From positions 12,463 through 75,939 of the forward strand of contig JAPCYN010000017.1 of the NCBI GenBank assembly GCA_025941565.1: a stretch of DNA of 63,477 bases. Reading direction: 5' to 3'. Under the pieces are notes generated by a model. That model did no database searches and had not been told where the DNA came from. It saw nothing but the letters and a program-made list of their open reading frames with translations. The DNA is from Legionella sp. 515359. GTDB lineage: Bacteria > Pseudomonadota > Gammaproteobacteria > Legionellales > Legionellaceae. Below, piece after piece: positions 17,887 through 27,943 of this stretch. The number at the start of each line of letters is the position of its first letter. The stretch's first letter is position 1. Both the position numbers and the translations under genes were made by a program.

Positions 17887-18760
17887 CTACATAAAACGGC
17901 ACGAAGAATTTCTCCGGCTAATAATCAATGACGCGTCTGTACCTGCAACAACAATACGTTCTGCAATAAATTATTCGCTATTCACTGGTGGAAAGAGAAT
18001 CAGACCCGTTCTGGTCTATTTAACTGGGAATTTGCTTGATCTGGATCTAAAAGTTCTGGATGTTATTGCCGCAGCTATAGAATTAACCCATTGCTATTCA
18101 TTAATTCATGATGATCTCCCTGCCATGGACAATGACGATCTGCGCCGTGGTAAACCCAGTTGTCATAAGGCCTTTGATGAGGCAACAGCGATTTTAGCCG
18201 GCGATGGCATGCAAGCTTTAGCCATTGAAGTATTATTAACTCATCTTTCTCCCCTGATTCATCCCCAACAAGTCATTGCAATTACGCTTGAACTCGTTAA
18301 AGCCAGCGGCATTAGTGGTATGGTAAGCGGACAAAGTCTGGATTTGTCCGAATTGGCAAAATCATCAACGGGTGAAGAGCAGCTCCGAGAAATTCACTAT
18401 CTTAAAACTGGGCGACTCATTTTAGCATGCATCGAAATGGTGTTGAATGCTCACCCCGCACCCGAAGCATATCAATTAGCGTTACGAACTTATGCGAGTC
18501 ATCTCGGCCTGGTTTTTCAAATGCAAGATGACTATTTAGACCGTTATGCACCTACGGAACTATTGGGTAAGGGCCGCTCTTCTGATTTGGCGAACCAAAA
18601 AACTACGTTTGCAACGCTTTATTCCAAAGATAAATTGGAAGAGGAAATCAGCAAACATTATCAAATTGCCCTGGATGCATTAAGAGTATTTGAGCAAAAA
18701 GCACTTGCATTGATTGAATTAACTATGAAGTTGCAAGAACGTAGTAAGTTCGATATTTAG
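17876..18760 (+). CDS. ispA: Farnesyl diphosphate synthase
   Basis: IspA condenses isopentenyl diphosphate with dimethylallyl and geranyl diphosphate to make farnesyl diphosphate, the precursor of undecaprenol and quinones. The 294-residue protein carries the first Asp-rich motif DDLPAMDND and the second QDDYLD, with [12 protein letters not shown] before the first. It starts with GTG inside xseB, so translation is probably coupled. A GTAGCCTG/CAGGCTAC hairpin follows the stop. Confidence 0.95.
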   Translation: MISNYIKRHEEFLRLIINDASVPATTIRSAINYSLFTGGKRIRPVLVYLTGNLLDLDLKVLDVIAAAIELTHCYSLIHDDLPAMDNDDLRRGKPSCHKAFDEATAILAGDGMQALAIEVLLTHLSPLIHPQQVIAITLELVKASGISGMVSGQSLDLSELAKSSTGEEQLREIHYLKTGRLILACIEMVLNAHPAPEAYQLALRTYASHLGLVFQMQDDYLDRYAPTELLGKGRSSDLANQKTTFATLYSKDKLEEEISKHYQIALDALRVFEQKALALIELTMKLQERSKFDI

Positions 18761-18764
18761 ACAT

Positions 18765-18784
18765 GTAGCCTGCACCCAGGCTAC
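18765..18784. terminator. Perfect hairpin after ispA
   Basis: GTAGCCTG and CAGGCTAC form a perfect 8-bp stem around CACC, five bases after the ispA stop codon. There is no strong T run after it. It is the most compact copy of the dispersed TAGCCTGGGTG repeat family. It may end xseB-ispA transcription or protect the 3' end. Confidence 0.45.
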
Positions 18785-18851
18785 ACTATACTCTTGAAGT
18801 ACATGTACCTAAAATCAAAAGCCCAATTCATGACATTAATGGAGTCTAACC

Positions 18852-20264
18852 ATGTCCACTGCAATTGTATGGTTTCGCCAGGACTTGCGTTGCTGCGATA
18901 ATCCAGCCTTGTTTGCAGCCTGTACCACTCATCACGCCATCATTCCACTTTATATTTTAGAAAATCCCAGCGAATTACTTGGCGAAGCCCAAGGTTGGTG
19001 GCTACATCATAGTCTATCCAGTTTGCAAAAAGAATTTAAAAAACATGGCCTGGATTTATGTCTTAAAAAAGGAAACGCATTACAGATCTTAAAAAAAATC
19101 ATCGAACATCATGAAATTACCGCAATTTATTGGAATCGATGTTATGAGCCAGCACATATTGAGCGCGACAAGCTCATTAAAAAGGAATTGGACGCTTTAG
19201 GGATAAAAGTAAACCGCTTTAATGGGAGTTTGCTCAATGAACCTTGGACCATTCAAAATAAAAGCGGGCAACCCTTTAAAGTGTTTACCCCCTTTTGGAA
19301 ACAATGCTTACAACAAATGAACATACCGAATACTCTGGTTATCCATAATTGGCCTGGTAGTCCTAATATTGCTTCGGAGCCGCTGGACGATTGGAACCTT
19401 TTACCTGCAAAACCTGATTGGGCCAAGAGATTTCCTGAGTTTTGGGAGCCTGGCGAAAGCGGAGCACTGAAAAAGCTGAATCTTTTTATTCACCATTCGA
19501 TACAAAACTATAAAAAATACCGTGATGAGCCAGATAAAAGAGTGACCTCTCACCTATCACCCCATTTGCATTTCGGTGAAATCAGTCCCTGGAAGATATG
19601 GCGTGCAATCGAACAGGTCCGAATACAACCCAATTTTGATATGGGCTCAACGGAGCGTTTTCTTGCTGAATTAGGATGGCGGGAATTTTCCTATCATCTG
19701 CTTTATCACTTTCCTGATTTACCTCATCAAAATTTTCGCCAGGAATTCAACACTTTTTCATGGCAAAATGACGAAGAAAAGCTAAAACAGTGGCAAAAGG
19801 GCTTAACCGGTTTTCCCATTGTTGATGCTGGAATGCGTGAATTATGGCAAACGGGCTACATGCACAACAGAGTACGAATGATTGTTGCTTCATTTCTGGT
19901 TAAAGATTTATTAATCGATTGGCGAGCAGGAGCAAAATGGTTTTGGTATACCCTTCTTGATGCCGATTTGGCAAACAATTCCGTCAGTTGGCAATGGGTA
20001 GCGGGTACAGGTGCAGACCCCGCACCTTACTTTCGCATTTTTAATCCCATACTCCAGGGAGAAAAATTTGATCCTCAAGGCAAATACGTTAAAACGTGGG
20101 TACCTGAATTAAAACAAGTACCTCATGAATGGATTCATAAACCTTGGGAAGCCCCACCCAATGTTTTGCCCATTACTTTAGGTAAAGAATATCCTTTCCC
20201 ATTAGTCGATCATAATCGGGCACGAAAAAGAGCGTTGCAATATTATCAGGCAATTAAAAAATGA
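18852..20264 (+). CDS. phrB: Deoxyribodipyrimidine photolyase (class I cryptochrome/photolyase family)
   Basis: This 470-residue flavoenzyme would split cyclobutane pyrimidine dimers using blue light. The N-terminal antenna-binding Rossmann domain starts AIVWFRQDLRCCDNPALF. The C-terminal FAD domain carries FLAELGWREFSYHLLYHFP, the MHNRVRMIVASFLVKDL helix, and WQWVAGTGADPAPYFRIFNP. The W residues expected for the electron-transfer chain are present in this domain. It starts about 90 bases after ispA and converges on bioC. A cryptochrome-like role cannot be excluded from sequence alone. Confidence 0.94.
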   Translation: MSTAIVWFRQDLRCCDNPALFAACTTHHAIIPLYILENPSELLGEAQGWWLHHSLSSLQKEFKKHGLDLCLKKGNALQILKKIIEHHEITAIYWNRCYEPAHIERDKLIKKELDALGIKVNRFNGSLLNEPWTIQNKSGQPFKVFTPFWKQCLQQMNIPNTLVIHNWPGSPNIASEPLDDWNLLPAKPDWAKRFPEFWEPGESGALKKLNLFIHHSIQNYKKYRDEPDKRVTSHLSPHLHFGEISPWKIWRAIEQVRIQPNFDMGSTERFLAELGWREFSYHLLYHFPDLPHQNFRQEFNTFSWQNDEEKLKQWQKGLTGFPIVDAGMRELWQTGYMHNRVRMIVASFLVKDLLIDWRAGAKWFWYTLLDADLANNSVSWQWVAGTGADPAPYFRIFNPILQGEKFDPQGKYVKTWVPELKQVPHEWIHKPWEAPPNVLPITLGKEYPFPLVDHNRARKRALQYYQAIKK

Positions 20265-20270
20265 AGGACT

Positions 20271-21128
20271 TTAACTCTTGTGTCGTGCTATCTGCGACAC
20301 CGGGATCATGGTTTCTATCCCAAGCGCTGTTTTTCGTTGCTCCCCCTTCCAGGCATGTCCATAAACGACTTCATAAGTCAACGGATATTTCCCCTTATCC
20401 GTTTGCAGTGCAGAATAATTTTGCTCAAATTGTTGCCATGCTGTTTTCCCAGTTAAACCCTGATTTCTTTGGGGATTAATATTTTTTACTCCTTGCGCTT
20501 TTAAAGCCTTTAATAACTTAGGCAAAGTCTCATAGTGCACGGCCAATAATTCCATATCCATTACAGGCTCTAAAAAATGCTCTGACATCAGGCAATCACC
20601 GACATCATGCATGTCAACAAACTCATTCACATGAGCGTAATGATTCACTCCAGACCAAGCGTGTTTCAATTCTTTAAATGTATCAGGACCCAGGGTAGTA
20701 AACATCAAACAACCGTTTGCGTTCATGACTCGATTCAACTCACGAAAAACGGGCATCAAGGGACCGCCCCAATGGATCACTTGATTGGCAAAAATCAAAT
20801 CAAACGCACCTGCAGCAAAAGGCAAATGCCGCATATCTGCAGCCACTAAAGGCCATTTCCGTCGCCAACTTTGTTTTTTTTGTGCCTGAGTCAACATGAA
20901 CTGCGCCAGATCCAAACCAACAACTTGCGCCTTGGGATACATCCGGGTCAGCTCATAAGAAAAAACTCCTGGGCCACATCCAAGATCAAGAATACGTTGC
21001 GGCTTAATGCTCAAATACTGCAATCGCTCTAATAACCGCGCCCCAATTTCTTGTTGTACTTTGGCAGCACATTCATATTCAGAAGCATGTTGATTAAATG
21101 CCTTGCTAATTTCGTAGATAACAGCCAT
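20271..21128 (-). CDS. bioC: Malonyl-ACP O-methyltransferase BioC
   Basis: BioC methylates malonyl-ACP to disguise it as a fatty-acid primer, the first step of pimelate synthesis for biotin. The 285-residue protein has an N-terminal FNQHASEYECAAKVQQEIG segment typical of BioC, SAM motif I ILDLGCGPGVFSYEL, and FDLIFANQVIHWGGPL. It is divergent from comF with only 36 bases between the start codons, so the promoters overlap. No other bio genes are present in the window. Confidence 0.88.
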   Translation of the reverse strand: MAVIYEISKAFNQHASEYECAAKVQQEIGARLLERLQYLSIKPQRILDLGCGPGVFSYELTRMYPKAQVVGLDLAQFMLTQAQKKQSWRRKWPLVAADMRHLPFAAGAFDLIFANQVIHWGGPLMPVFRELNRVMNANGCLMFTTLGPDTFKELKHAWSGVNHYAHVNEFVDMHDVGDCLMSEHFLEPVMDMELLAVHYETLPKLLKALKAQGVKNINPQRNQGLTGKTAWQQFEQNYSALQTDKGKYPLTYEVVYGHAWKGEQRKTALGIETMIPVSQIARHKS

Positions 21129-21164
21129 TATAAAACCAGGAAAAATTAATGGATTCCAACACTC

Positions 21165-21869
21165 GTGCGCCAGAAAATAGGGAGTTTAACACAAAGTTTA
21201 CGCTTGTACTCAATATGTGCCTTATGCAACCAATTTCATAACAGCAAAATGGCAGTATGCACTTTTTGTATTGAACTGATGACTCAATTAGGCCCCGCTT
21301 GCCGCTACTGTGCTTATCCTTTACCCGATACCCATCTTTTAGTCTGTGGTCGCTGTATTAAAAAGACACCTTATTTCGACCGTGCAATCATTCATTACCC
21401 TTTCGAAGAACCGCTCCGCAGTCTTTTACATCAATTCAAATATCACAATGGTCTGTATTTGGGTTCTTTTTTAACGCACTTAATTGTTGATTCACTCCCG
21501 AACCATGAACCAATGCCTCAATGTTTAATTCCTGTCCCAATGCACCCGCAGCGAATTAAATCACGTGGATTTAACCAAGCAGCGGTTTTGGTTCGTTTGC
21601 TGGCCAAAAAATTACGCATCCCTTATGACTTAACCAGTTGCCAAAAGATCGTGAATACCGAGCCTCAGGCTCGTCTTGGCGGCGAACAACGACAAAAAAA
21701 TTTACGCCACGCATTTAAGACCAAAAAACTTCCCTGGCACCATGTAGCAATTATTGATGATCTCTTAACTACTGGCAGTACCGCAAATGAGCTGGCATTT
21801 ACTTTAAAAAAATCGGGAATAAAACAGGTAGATGTATGGTGTTGTGCACGAACCGTGGGCAAACTCTAA
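21165..21869 (+). CDS. ComF family phosphoribosyltransferase-like protein
   Basis: This 234-residue protein belongs to the ComF/GntX family, which is linked to DNA uptake in competent bacteria. Cys pairs near the N-terminus (C18/C21, C33/C36, then CRYC and CGRC) look like zinc-binding knuckles. The C-terminus is a type I phosphoribosyltransferase fold with the PRPP loop VAIIDDLLTTGSTANEL. The start is GTG; the nearby ATG at 21149 is in another frame and soon stops. It is divergent from bioC, the same arrangement as bioC-comF neighbourhoods in other gammaproteobacteria. Confidence 0.9.
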   Translation: MRQKIGSLTQSLRLYSICALCNQFHNSKMAVCTFCIELMTQLGPACRYCAYPLPDTHLLVCGRCIKKTPYFDRAIIHYPFEEPLRSLLHQFKYHNGLYLGSFLTHLIVDSLPNHEPMPQCLIPVPMHPQRIKSRGFNQAAVLVRLLAKKLRIPYDLTSCQKIVNTEPQARLGGEQRQKNLRHAFKTKKLPWHHVAIIDDLLTTGSTANELAFTLKKSGIKQVDVWCCARTVGKL

Positions 21870-21928
21870 AAAATCCTCGTCTGGGTTCTGCCATGCTTCA
21901 CTCAGACCAGGATCTTTGCGTTTCTGTG

Positions 21929-22294
21929 CTAATACATCTCAAGCCGTTGGGTCAGCGTTGACTCATCAATGTCACAGAATTTCAGCATCATGGAAATATC
22001 AATGCCATAGGGAGTAATACTATGCTCCACGCCTTGAACACACAAAGTTCCATAGCCATGCCCAAGCGATTTATAGGTTATCTGATGATTATCCGCAAAG
22101 GCTTGAATTGCTGCTTCAGCTGTCCCGAAGCTGCCTTCAAAATCACCTTTATTGATATGTAATTGAGTATTTTTAATGGTAATGTGAATCATATCTTTTG
22201 CTGCGGGTTTCTTTTCCTCTGTTGGGGAAAACAGGGTATAACCTGTTTCTTTACCCCCCACTCGTCCTTGTATTTGCTGCAGTTTTCGATACAT
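21929..22294 (-). CDS. Conserved small protein of unknown function
   Basis: This 121-residue protein has no signal peptide or membrane segment. The first 40 residues are polar and basic. The rest looks like a compact alpha/beta domain: MIHITIKNTQLHINKGDFEG, a helix AEAAIQAFADNH, then LGHGYGTLCVQGVEHSITPYGIDISMM. I do not recognise the family. It is a single gene between comF and the site-2 protease gene. Confidence 0.65.
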   Translation of the reverse strand: MYRKLQQIQGRVGGKETGYTLFSPTEEKKPAAKDMIHITIKNTQLHINKGDFEGSFGTAEAAIQAFADNHQITYKSLGHGYGTLCVQGVEHSITPYGIDISMMLKFCDIDESTLTQRLEMY

Positions 22295-22379
22295 GATTTG
22301 CCCTTTTTTGTCTAATATGCTGGATTCTAATTACTTTTTTAGGGTGAAGCAAATTATCAGGATGTATCAGACGAGTAAT

Positions 22380-23444
22380 TTAGATTCGCTGCAAATCATT
22401 CATCAATAAATGAACCAAGAGCACGCAAAATACAATAAACACCAGACGATGCAATAAAAGCTCCATGGGCACAGATACTGCTTTACCGCGAACTTTTTCA
22501 ATAATTGCATAAAGGATAGAGCCTCCATCCAAACCGGGTATCGGAAACAGGTTAATCACGGCAACAGCAAGACTTAAGCTGGCTATAAAAAATAGAAAAA
22601 CAACGATTCCCTGTGTTAGCGATGCCACTGACGCCGCAAAAATACCGAGAGGGCCTAACAACACTGAAAATGGAATCACGCCAGTAAATAATTGCTTGAG
22701 TATCATCAGAAAAAAATAAACCATATTGGCCATGAACTCATTCGTTTGATGTATTGCATCCATAAAAGATGAAGCCTGCAGTATCCCCTTTGCCGCGGTT
22801 AAATTAGGTTTCATGCCGAGTTGAGTCAATAAAGATACTTTTATCCCACGAAACTGCTGATGGCTTAAATCAAGTGTTGCGTTTAATTCTTTACCATCGG
22901 CTTGAAGGAGCGTCACCGGAATATCTTTCTTCCCCCAAAGAATAACTAACCGCATCCCCACATCACTCCAAGTCGGCGTAGCAGAACCGTCAATAGATAT
23001 GAATTTATCACCGGGAAGCATTCCTGCTTGAGCTGCTGTGCTATTGGGAAGCACTTCCTGGATTTCTGGCAAAGTGTAAGTAAGACCTATGCTGTATACC
23101 AGAACAAAAGCAAACCAAGCCGTAATCAGATTTGCAACCGCTCCGGCCAATAAAATAAAGACACGCTGCCAAATAGGCTTTTTATCAAAGCATGCGGAAT
23201 ATTGCGCAGGCTCCACAGGATTAATTCGTGTATTTTCTAATTGGACATACCCTCCCAAAGGAAAAAATGCCCATACCCATTCACAACCGCTTCGACTTTG
23301 CCAGCGCAACAGCGGCTTACCAAACCCAATGGAAATTTTTTTGATTTTTACTGCGAAAAGGCGTGCAACTAGCGCATGACCGCCCTCATGTATTCCAACG
23401 ACCAAAATCAATGTGAGAATTATGGCGATAATTGCCAAAAACAT
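22380..23444 (-). CDS. Site-2 protease family (M50) membrane metalloprotease, short RseP-like form
   Basis: This intramembrane zinc protease has the HEGGH active site (residues 19-23) in the first helix and the second metal-binding motif INLFPIPGLDGG near residue 300. A PDZ-like domain lies between (about 125-205, with LPNSTAAQAGMLPGDKFISIDG). At 354 residues it is shorter than enterobacterial RseP (about 450), with room for one PDZ domain rather than two. It is also not beside dxr or bamA, where rseP usually sits. It may therefore be a second site-2 protease, and its substrate is unknown. The 93-residue gene 11 bases upstream is probably co-transcribed. Confidence 0.88.
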   Translation of the reverse strand: MFLAIIAIILTLILVVGIHEGGHALVARLFAVKIKKISIGFGKPLLRWQSRSGCEWVWAFFPLGGYVQLENTRINPVEPAQYSACFDKKPIWQRVFILLAGAVANLITAWFAFVLVYSIGLTYTLPEIQEVLPNSTAAQAGMLPGDKFISIDGSATPTWSDVGMRLVILWGKKDIPVTLLQADGKELNATLDLSHQQFRGIKVSLLTQLGMKPNLTAAKGILQASSFMDAIHQTNEFMANMVYFFLMILKQLFTGVIPFSVLLGPLGIFAASVASLTQGIVVFLFFIASLSLAVAVINLFPIPGLDGGSILYAIIEKVRGKAVSVPMELLLHRLVFIVFCVLLVHLLMNDLQRI

Positions 23445-23455
23445 AAGCTACTCCT

Positions 23456-23737
23456 TCACCGGGGGCGCGTGTTATCAACGACTAATTGCAATACTGGCGT
23501 TCCTTTCTTACCATTGAGCTCATAACCTTGACGATAAACTTCAAAAATACGATACGCCTGATTCGACTCACTATCAACTAACTCAACATCATCGCCTTGA
23601 TCATCAATTAACGTGACTGTTAAATGAATTTCACGAAATCCAGCAATATGATATCGTTCTTTAAATAATTCTAATACACGTGCCAAACTTTTTGCTGCCT
23701 CTTCGCCACTATGTTCACCTTGCAGGATAATATCCAT
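23456..23737 (-). CDS. Conserved small protein upstream of the site-2 protease
   Basis: This 93-residue acidic protein has no signal peptide. The pattern helix (GEEAAKSLARVLELFKERY), strand (REIHLTVTLIDDQGDDVELV), then strands to the end (GTPVLQLVVDN) suggests a small alpha/beta domain. I do not recognise a named family. It ends 11 bases before the protease start, so the two are likely one operon and possibly linked in function. Confidence 0.65.
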   Translation of the reverse strand: MDIILQGEHSGEEAAKSLARVLELFKERYHIAGFREIHLTVTLIDDQGDDVELVDSESNQAYRIFEVYRQGYELNGKKGTPVLQLVVDNTRPR

Positions 23738-24008
23738 GATGCGCTCCCCAGAACTTGGGATTTTGTATAAAACCCTCTACTCTTGTTAGCGGCCGAATAA
23801 AAATGTACTTTAATTTTACAAGTGTTTTTTTTGTACCTTGGGTGCAGACGAAGCCGTAACTCGGATTAAGCGACGCCCCCCAGGCTGCAGAGTCATTTTC
23901 CACAAGGAAGAATAAAGAAATAAAGCAGCATACACTACAAATTTAATGCCTAATCGTTTACAATCCCACGATTAACCTAATAATTCATATTCAAATAATT
24001 TATATTCT

Positions 24009-25283
24009 ATGGTGTTTGTTGCTTGCGGACTGAATCATAAAACTGCTCCAATAAACGTGCGTGAAAAAGTCGCCTTATCTCCGGCTACCCAGGATTCCTT
24101 ACTCCAGAGCCTGTTAAATCTACCCGAAGTGAATGAAGCTGCTATTTTATCTACCTGTAATCGCACGGAAATTTACTGCGATACCCAAGACGCACAGGCT
24201 ATTGCACGCTGGCTTACCAAAGAACATCAATTACCCTTGAATTCGTTGTCCCCATTTTTTTATGCGCATAAAGGTCATCAGGGAATCAAACATCTTTTAC
24301 GTGTTGCCAGTGGTTTGGATTCCATGATGATCGGTGAACCCCAAATTCTTGGACAAATGAAACAAGCCTACCAACATGCTTGCAGCGTGGGTGCAATAAA
24401 AACCGAATTACGTCCAATTTTTGAATACGTTTTTAGTGCTTCAAAGCGAGTACGCACGCAAAGTGGTGTCGGTACAAATCCGGTTTCAGTTGCCTATGCG
24501 GCAGTACAATTGATAGGCCAACTTTTTACAGACTACAAAACATTAAATGTTTTTCTAATTGGCTCTGGTGAAACCGCTTCGTTAGTTGCAAAATACTTGC
24601 GCCAGCAAGGTGTTGAACGCTTTATGATAGCAAGTAGAACGCTGGAAAATGCGGAAAAACTTGCCAACTCCTTTAATGGACAAACGATTCCAATTACTGA
24701 CATTGCCGAATATCTGCATCATGCAGACGTCATTGTTTCTGCCACAAATTGTCCAATCCACTTTATTAATAAAGGTTTGGTTGAACAGGCATTAAATCAA
24801 AGAAATCAGGCACCAATGTTCTTTTTGGATTTATCAGTTCCTCGAGATGTAGAAGACAACATCAAGGAATTAGAAGAAGTACACCTTTATAACATCGATG
24901 ATTTGCAAGCCATGATCGACAAAGGGATGGAAGAGAGACGCCATGCCGCATTACATGCAGAGCAATTAATCGCTCAGGAACTGAATAATTATATTCGCAA
25001 ACATCGCTCGCTTAAAGCAAAAAAGGTCATCTGTGATTACCGCAGCCAAATGCAAGACCTGGCACAAAAAGAGTTACAACGTGCCTTGAAAAAACTTTCT
25101 GCTGGACAATGTCAGCAGGTCGTTTTAAATGAATTTAGTGAACGCCTGGTTAATAAACTGACCCATAACCCCACTGCTGGCTTAAGGCAAATAGCTAAAG
25201 ATGGCCGGGAAGATTTATTTACCTTGGCACAATATCTTTTTAATACAACAACACATCAGTCATCTTATGAAGAAATCTCTTGA
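24009..25283 (+). CDS. hemA: Glutamyl-tRNA reductase
   Basis: HemA reduces glutamyl-tRNA(Glu) to glutamate-1-semialdehyde, the first committed step of haem synthesis. The 424-residue protein shows [15 protein letters not shown] at 7-21, the catalytic C50 in STCNRTEIY, the [13 protein letters not shown] segment, the NADPH-binding [13 protein letters not shown], and a C-terminal dimerisation helix. It overlaps prfA by 17 bases and leads the hemA-prfA-prmC operon. Confidence 0.97.
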   Translation: MVFVACGLNHKTAPINVREKVALSPATQDSLLQSLLNLPEVNEAAILSTCNRTEIYCDTQDAQAIARWLTKEHQLPLNSLSPFFYAHKGHQGIKHLLRVASGLDSMMIGEPQILGQMKQAYQHACSVGAIKTELRPIFEYVFSASKRVRTQSGVGTNPVSVAYAAVQLIGQLFTDYKTLNVFLIGSGETASLVAKYLRQQGVERFMIASRTLENAEKLANSFNGQTIPITDIAEYLHHADVIVSATNCPIHFINKGLVEQALNQRNQAPMFFLDLSVPRDVEDNIKELEEVHLYNIDDLQAMIDKGMEERRHAALHAEQLIAQELNNYIRKHRSLKAKKVICDYRSQMQDLAQKELQRALKKLSAGQCQQVVLNEFSERLVNKLTHNPTAGLRQIAKDGREDLFTLAQYLFNTTTHQSSYEEIS

Positions 25284-26355
25284 AATCAAATTGCAGCAAA
25301 TGCTCGAGCGATATCAGGAAGTAGGTCGTTTATTATCTGAAGCATCGGTTATTGCAGATCAAAATCAGTTTAAAACGCTTTCCAAAGAATACGCTCAACT
25401 GGAACCTGTAGCGACATGTTATGAAACCTATATTGAGGCTAAAAATAATGTGTCTTCCCTGCATGAATTACTCGAAGGTGGTGATAAAGAGCTGGCATCA
25501 ATGGCTGCAGAAGAATTGGACAGCGCTCAAAAACAAGTGGAAGAACTTGACGAGCAATTACAATGGCATTTGATTCCCAAAGATCCCGATGATGAACGGA
25601 ATATTTATCTCGAAGTCAGAGCAGGAACTGGCGGTGATGAAGCCGCAATTTTTGCCGGGGATCTTTATCGTATGTACAGTCGATATGCGGAAGATAAAGG
25701 CTGGCAGCAAGAGTTAATCAGTGCCAACCACGGTGAGCATGGTGGATATAAAGAAATTATCGTACGTATTAGTGGTAATGCGGTTTATTCACAACTCAAA
25801 TTTGAATCGGGTGCTCATCGTGTACAACGTGTTCCTGAGACCGAATCTCAAGGACGTGTCCATACCTCCGCATGTACTGTAGCGATTATGCCTGAAGTTG
25901 ATGAAATTGATGACATTCAAATTAATCCGGATGATTTGCGAATCGATACGTACCGCTCTTCAGGCGCTGGAGGTCAGCACGTGAATAAAACAGATTCGGC
26001 CATCCGCATCACGCATATCCCAACGGGCGTCGTAGTGGAATGCCAAGATGAGCGTTCACAACACAAGAACCGCTCGAAAGCCATGTCGTTACTTAAAACG
26101 CGCTTGCTGGATGCAGAACAAAGCAAACAGAAAAAAGAACAAGCACAAACTCGTAAATCGCTGGTAGGTACTGGGGATCGCTCTGAGCGAATTCGTACTT
26201 ATAACTACCCGCAAGGACGACTGACAGATCATCGAATCAATTTGACGATTTATCAACTCAGTGATGTGATGGAAGGCAATTTATCCTTGGTTATCGAACC
26301 ATTAAAACGCGAGTACCATGCAGAACTGCTCGCAGAGCTGGGACGAAATGATTAA
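25267..26355 (+). CDS. prfA: Peptide chain release factor 1
   Basis: RF1 ends translation at UAA and UAG. From the ATG at 25267 ([19 protein letters not shown]) the protein is 362 residues; the frame is open further upstream but only inside hemA. The codon-recognition tripeptide is seen as P-E-T in RVPETESQG. The peptidyl-hydrolysis GGQ motif lies in [14 protein letters not shown]. The glutamine of GGQ is the target of PrmC, encoded by the next gene, which overlaps by eight bases. Confidence 0.97.
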   Translation: MKKSLEIKLQQMLERYQEVGRLLSEASVIADQNQFKTLSKEYAQLEPVATCYETYIEAKNNVSSLHELLEGGDKELASMAAEELDSAQKQVEELDEQLQWHLIPKDPDDERNIYLEVRAGTGGDEAAIFAGDLYRMYSRYAEDKGWQQELISANHGEHGGYKEIIVRISGNAVYSQLKFESGAHRVQRVPETESQGRVHTSACTVAIMPEVDEIDDIQINPDDLRIDTYRSSGAGGQHVNKTDSAIRITHIPTGVVVECQDERSQHKNRSKAMSLLKTRLLDAEQSKQKKEQAQTRKSLVGTGDRSERIRTYNYPQGRLTDHRINLTIYQLSDVMEGNLSLVIEPLKREYHAELLAELGRND

Positions 26356-27154
26356 TATCCGTGCCGTTCTGGGAAAAACTCCAGATCGGGAAACAGAAAT
26401 TTTGCTTTGTCACGTTTTAAATAAAAGCAGGGCTTATCTCTTCGCACATCCCGAAGAGTTACTCACTTCAGAACAATGGGAAACCTTGCAAGATTTAATG
26501 ACCCGAAGAGCTCAAGGGGTTCCCATTGCCTATCTCATCGGTGAGCGTGAATTCTGGTCGCTTAATTTAAAAGTCAATGAACATACTTTAATTCCACGAC
26601 ATGAAACAGAGCGCATCGTCGAATTAGCTCTCGAGCTTATTCCCAATCAACCCGATCTTTATATTCTTGAATTGGGTACAGGAAGTGGGGCCATTGCTTT
26701 AGCTCTTGCTAAAGAAAGACCCCTTTGGCACATTATTGCTGGAGACATCAGTCAAGAAGCCCTAAATATTGCCCAAGAAAATGCACAAAGTCATGAAATA
26801 AAAAATGTAAGTTTTTACCAAACCAACTGGTTTAGTACTATTCCTCAACAACAATACCATGCCCTTGTTGCTAATCCCCCTTACATTCCAGAACACGATC
26901 CCCATTTACAACAAGGTGATTTGCGATTTGAGCCACGAAATGCTTTAGTGAGTAGTCAAGAAGGCTTAGCTGATCTACAATGTATTATTAAACAAGGTCA
27001 TAAGTACCTTTTACCTGACGGTTTGCTCTTGCTGGAACACGGGTATGACCAAAAATTAAAAGTACAGACTATACTTAGTGAATTACAGTATAAGAACATA
27101 CAATGTTGGCAAGACATTCATGGAAATGACAGAGTAAGTGGGGGTTGGCGATAA
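26348..27154 (+). CDS. prmC: Release factor N5-glutamine methyltransferase
   Basis: PrmC methylates the GGQ glutamine of RF1 and RF2, raising release efficiency. The 268-residue protein from the ATG at 26348 carries [18 protein letters not shown] motif [15 protein letters not shown] and the catalytic [11 protein letters not shown]. The ATG lies inside the prfA stop region, giving the eight-base overlap typical of this operon. The 10 codons open upstream belong to prfA in another frame. Confidence 0.95.
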   Translation: MINIRAVLGKTPDRETEILLCHVLNKSRAYLFAHPEELLTSEQWETLQDLMTRRAQGVPIAYLIGEREFWSLNLKVNEHTLIPRHETERIVELALELIPNQPDLYILELGTGSGAIALALAKERPLWHIIAGDISQEALNIAQENAQSHEIKNVSFYQTNWFSTIPQQQYHALVANPPYIPEHDPHLQQGDLRFEPRNALVSSQEGLADLQCIIKQGHKYLLPDGLLLLEHGYDQKLKVQTILSELQYKNIQCWQDIHGNDRVSGGWR

Positions 27155-27240
27155 TTTTATTGATGATAGAATAGTTTTTTGGTATACCTAACCGCTTTCT
27201 GTAAACCCAGGTTGTATACGATTCGGGGCTGGAGGCTAAA

Positions 27241-27717
27241 ATGACCGAACAATTAATTGATAAAACCAATGAGAGACGACACAACGTGAAAAACGACGCA
27301 ATAGGTAGTATGGGAATCACCCCCTACAAGGAAGCCCCAGGGGAAGAATATATGAATGAAAAGCAGTTGGCACATATTGAAAAAATATTGCTGGCTTGGC
27401 GTCAATCATTAATGGAAGAAGTCGACCGTACCGTGACGCACATGAAAGATGAAGCGGCTAATTTCCCTGATCCCTCAGATAGAGCCAGCCAAGAAGAGGA
27501 ATTTAGCATTGAGTTACGTACTCGTGACCGAGAGCGTAAATTGATTAAGAAGATTGAGGATGCCTTAGAGCGTTTGAGAAATGAAGATTTCGGCTATTGC
27601 GAAGCCTGCGGTATCGAAATTGGCCTCAAACGTTTGGAAGCAAGACCTACAGCGACATTATGTATCGATTGCAAAACCTTGTCCGAGATCAAAGAAAAAC
27701 AGAACCAAGGTTCCTAA
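27241..27717 (+). CDS. dksA: RNA polymerase-binding transcription factor DksA
   Basis: DksA binds the RNA polymerase secondary channel and works with ppGpp in the stringent response; in Legionella it also influences the switch to the transmissive phase. The 158-residue protein has the coiled-coil with tip residues in FPDPSDRASQEEE and a four-Cys zinc finger (CEACG, CIDC). GGAGG lies seven bases before the ATG at 27241, and the N-terminal 30 residues align with the E. coli pattern including PYKEAPGEEYM, so the full length is right. A hairpin follows at 27727. Confidence 0.96.
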   Translation: MTEQLIDKTNERRHNVKNDAIGSMGITPYKEAPGEEYMNEKQLAHIEKILLAWRQSLMEEVDRTVTHMKDEAANFPDPSDRASQEEEFSIELRTRDRERKLIKKIEDALERLRNEDFGYCEACGIEIGLKRLEARPTATLCIDCKTLSEIKEKQNQGS

Positions 27718-27726
27718 TTAAAAGCA

Positions 27727-27748
27727 CCTCTTCCGCCAGGAAGAGGTC
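27727..27748 (+). terminator. Terminator hairpin after dksA
   Basis: ACCTCTTCC and GGAAGAGGT form a perfect 9-bp stem with a GCCA loop, ten bases after the dksA stop. CCATTTTAAT follows. The T run is short, but the position and stem fit an intrinsic terminator. The rest of the gap to 27943 holds no gene; a REP-like fragment GGAGAAGGGCATCTCCCT lies near 27921. Confidence 0.65.
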
Positions 27749-27943
27749 CATTTTAATCCTGCGAAGAATATCATTATACGATTCAAATCCCTTGCGTGAG
27801 CCAAGAACACCTGGTTTTTGAGGCGATTTAAACTTTTAGGGACGTTACCTAATCTTTAGTAAAACATTTTCACTAGCTGTTGGTCCAGATTATTTTGGGT
27901 CATGGCCTTGGTATTTAAATAAGGAGAAGGGCATCTCCCTACG

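Noticed and set aside
23715-23903. 62-residue frame upstream of the 93-residue gene
   Set aside because: It overlaps the start of that gene and consists mainly of the dispersed repeat at 23836-23893.
27597-27821. 74-residue plus-strand frame at the end of dksA
   Set aside because: It is mostly inside dksA in another frame and covers the terminator hairpin.
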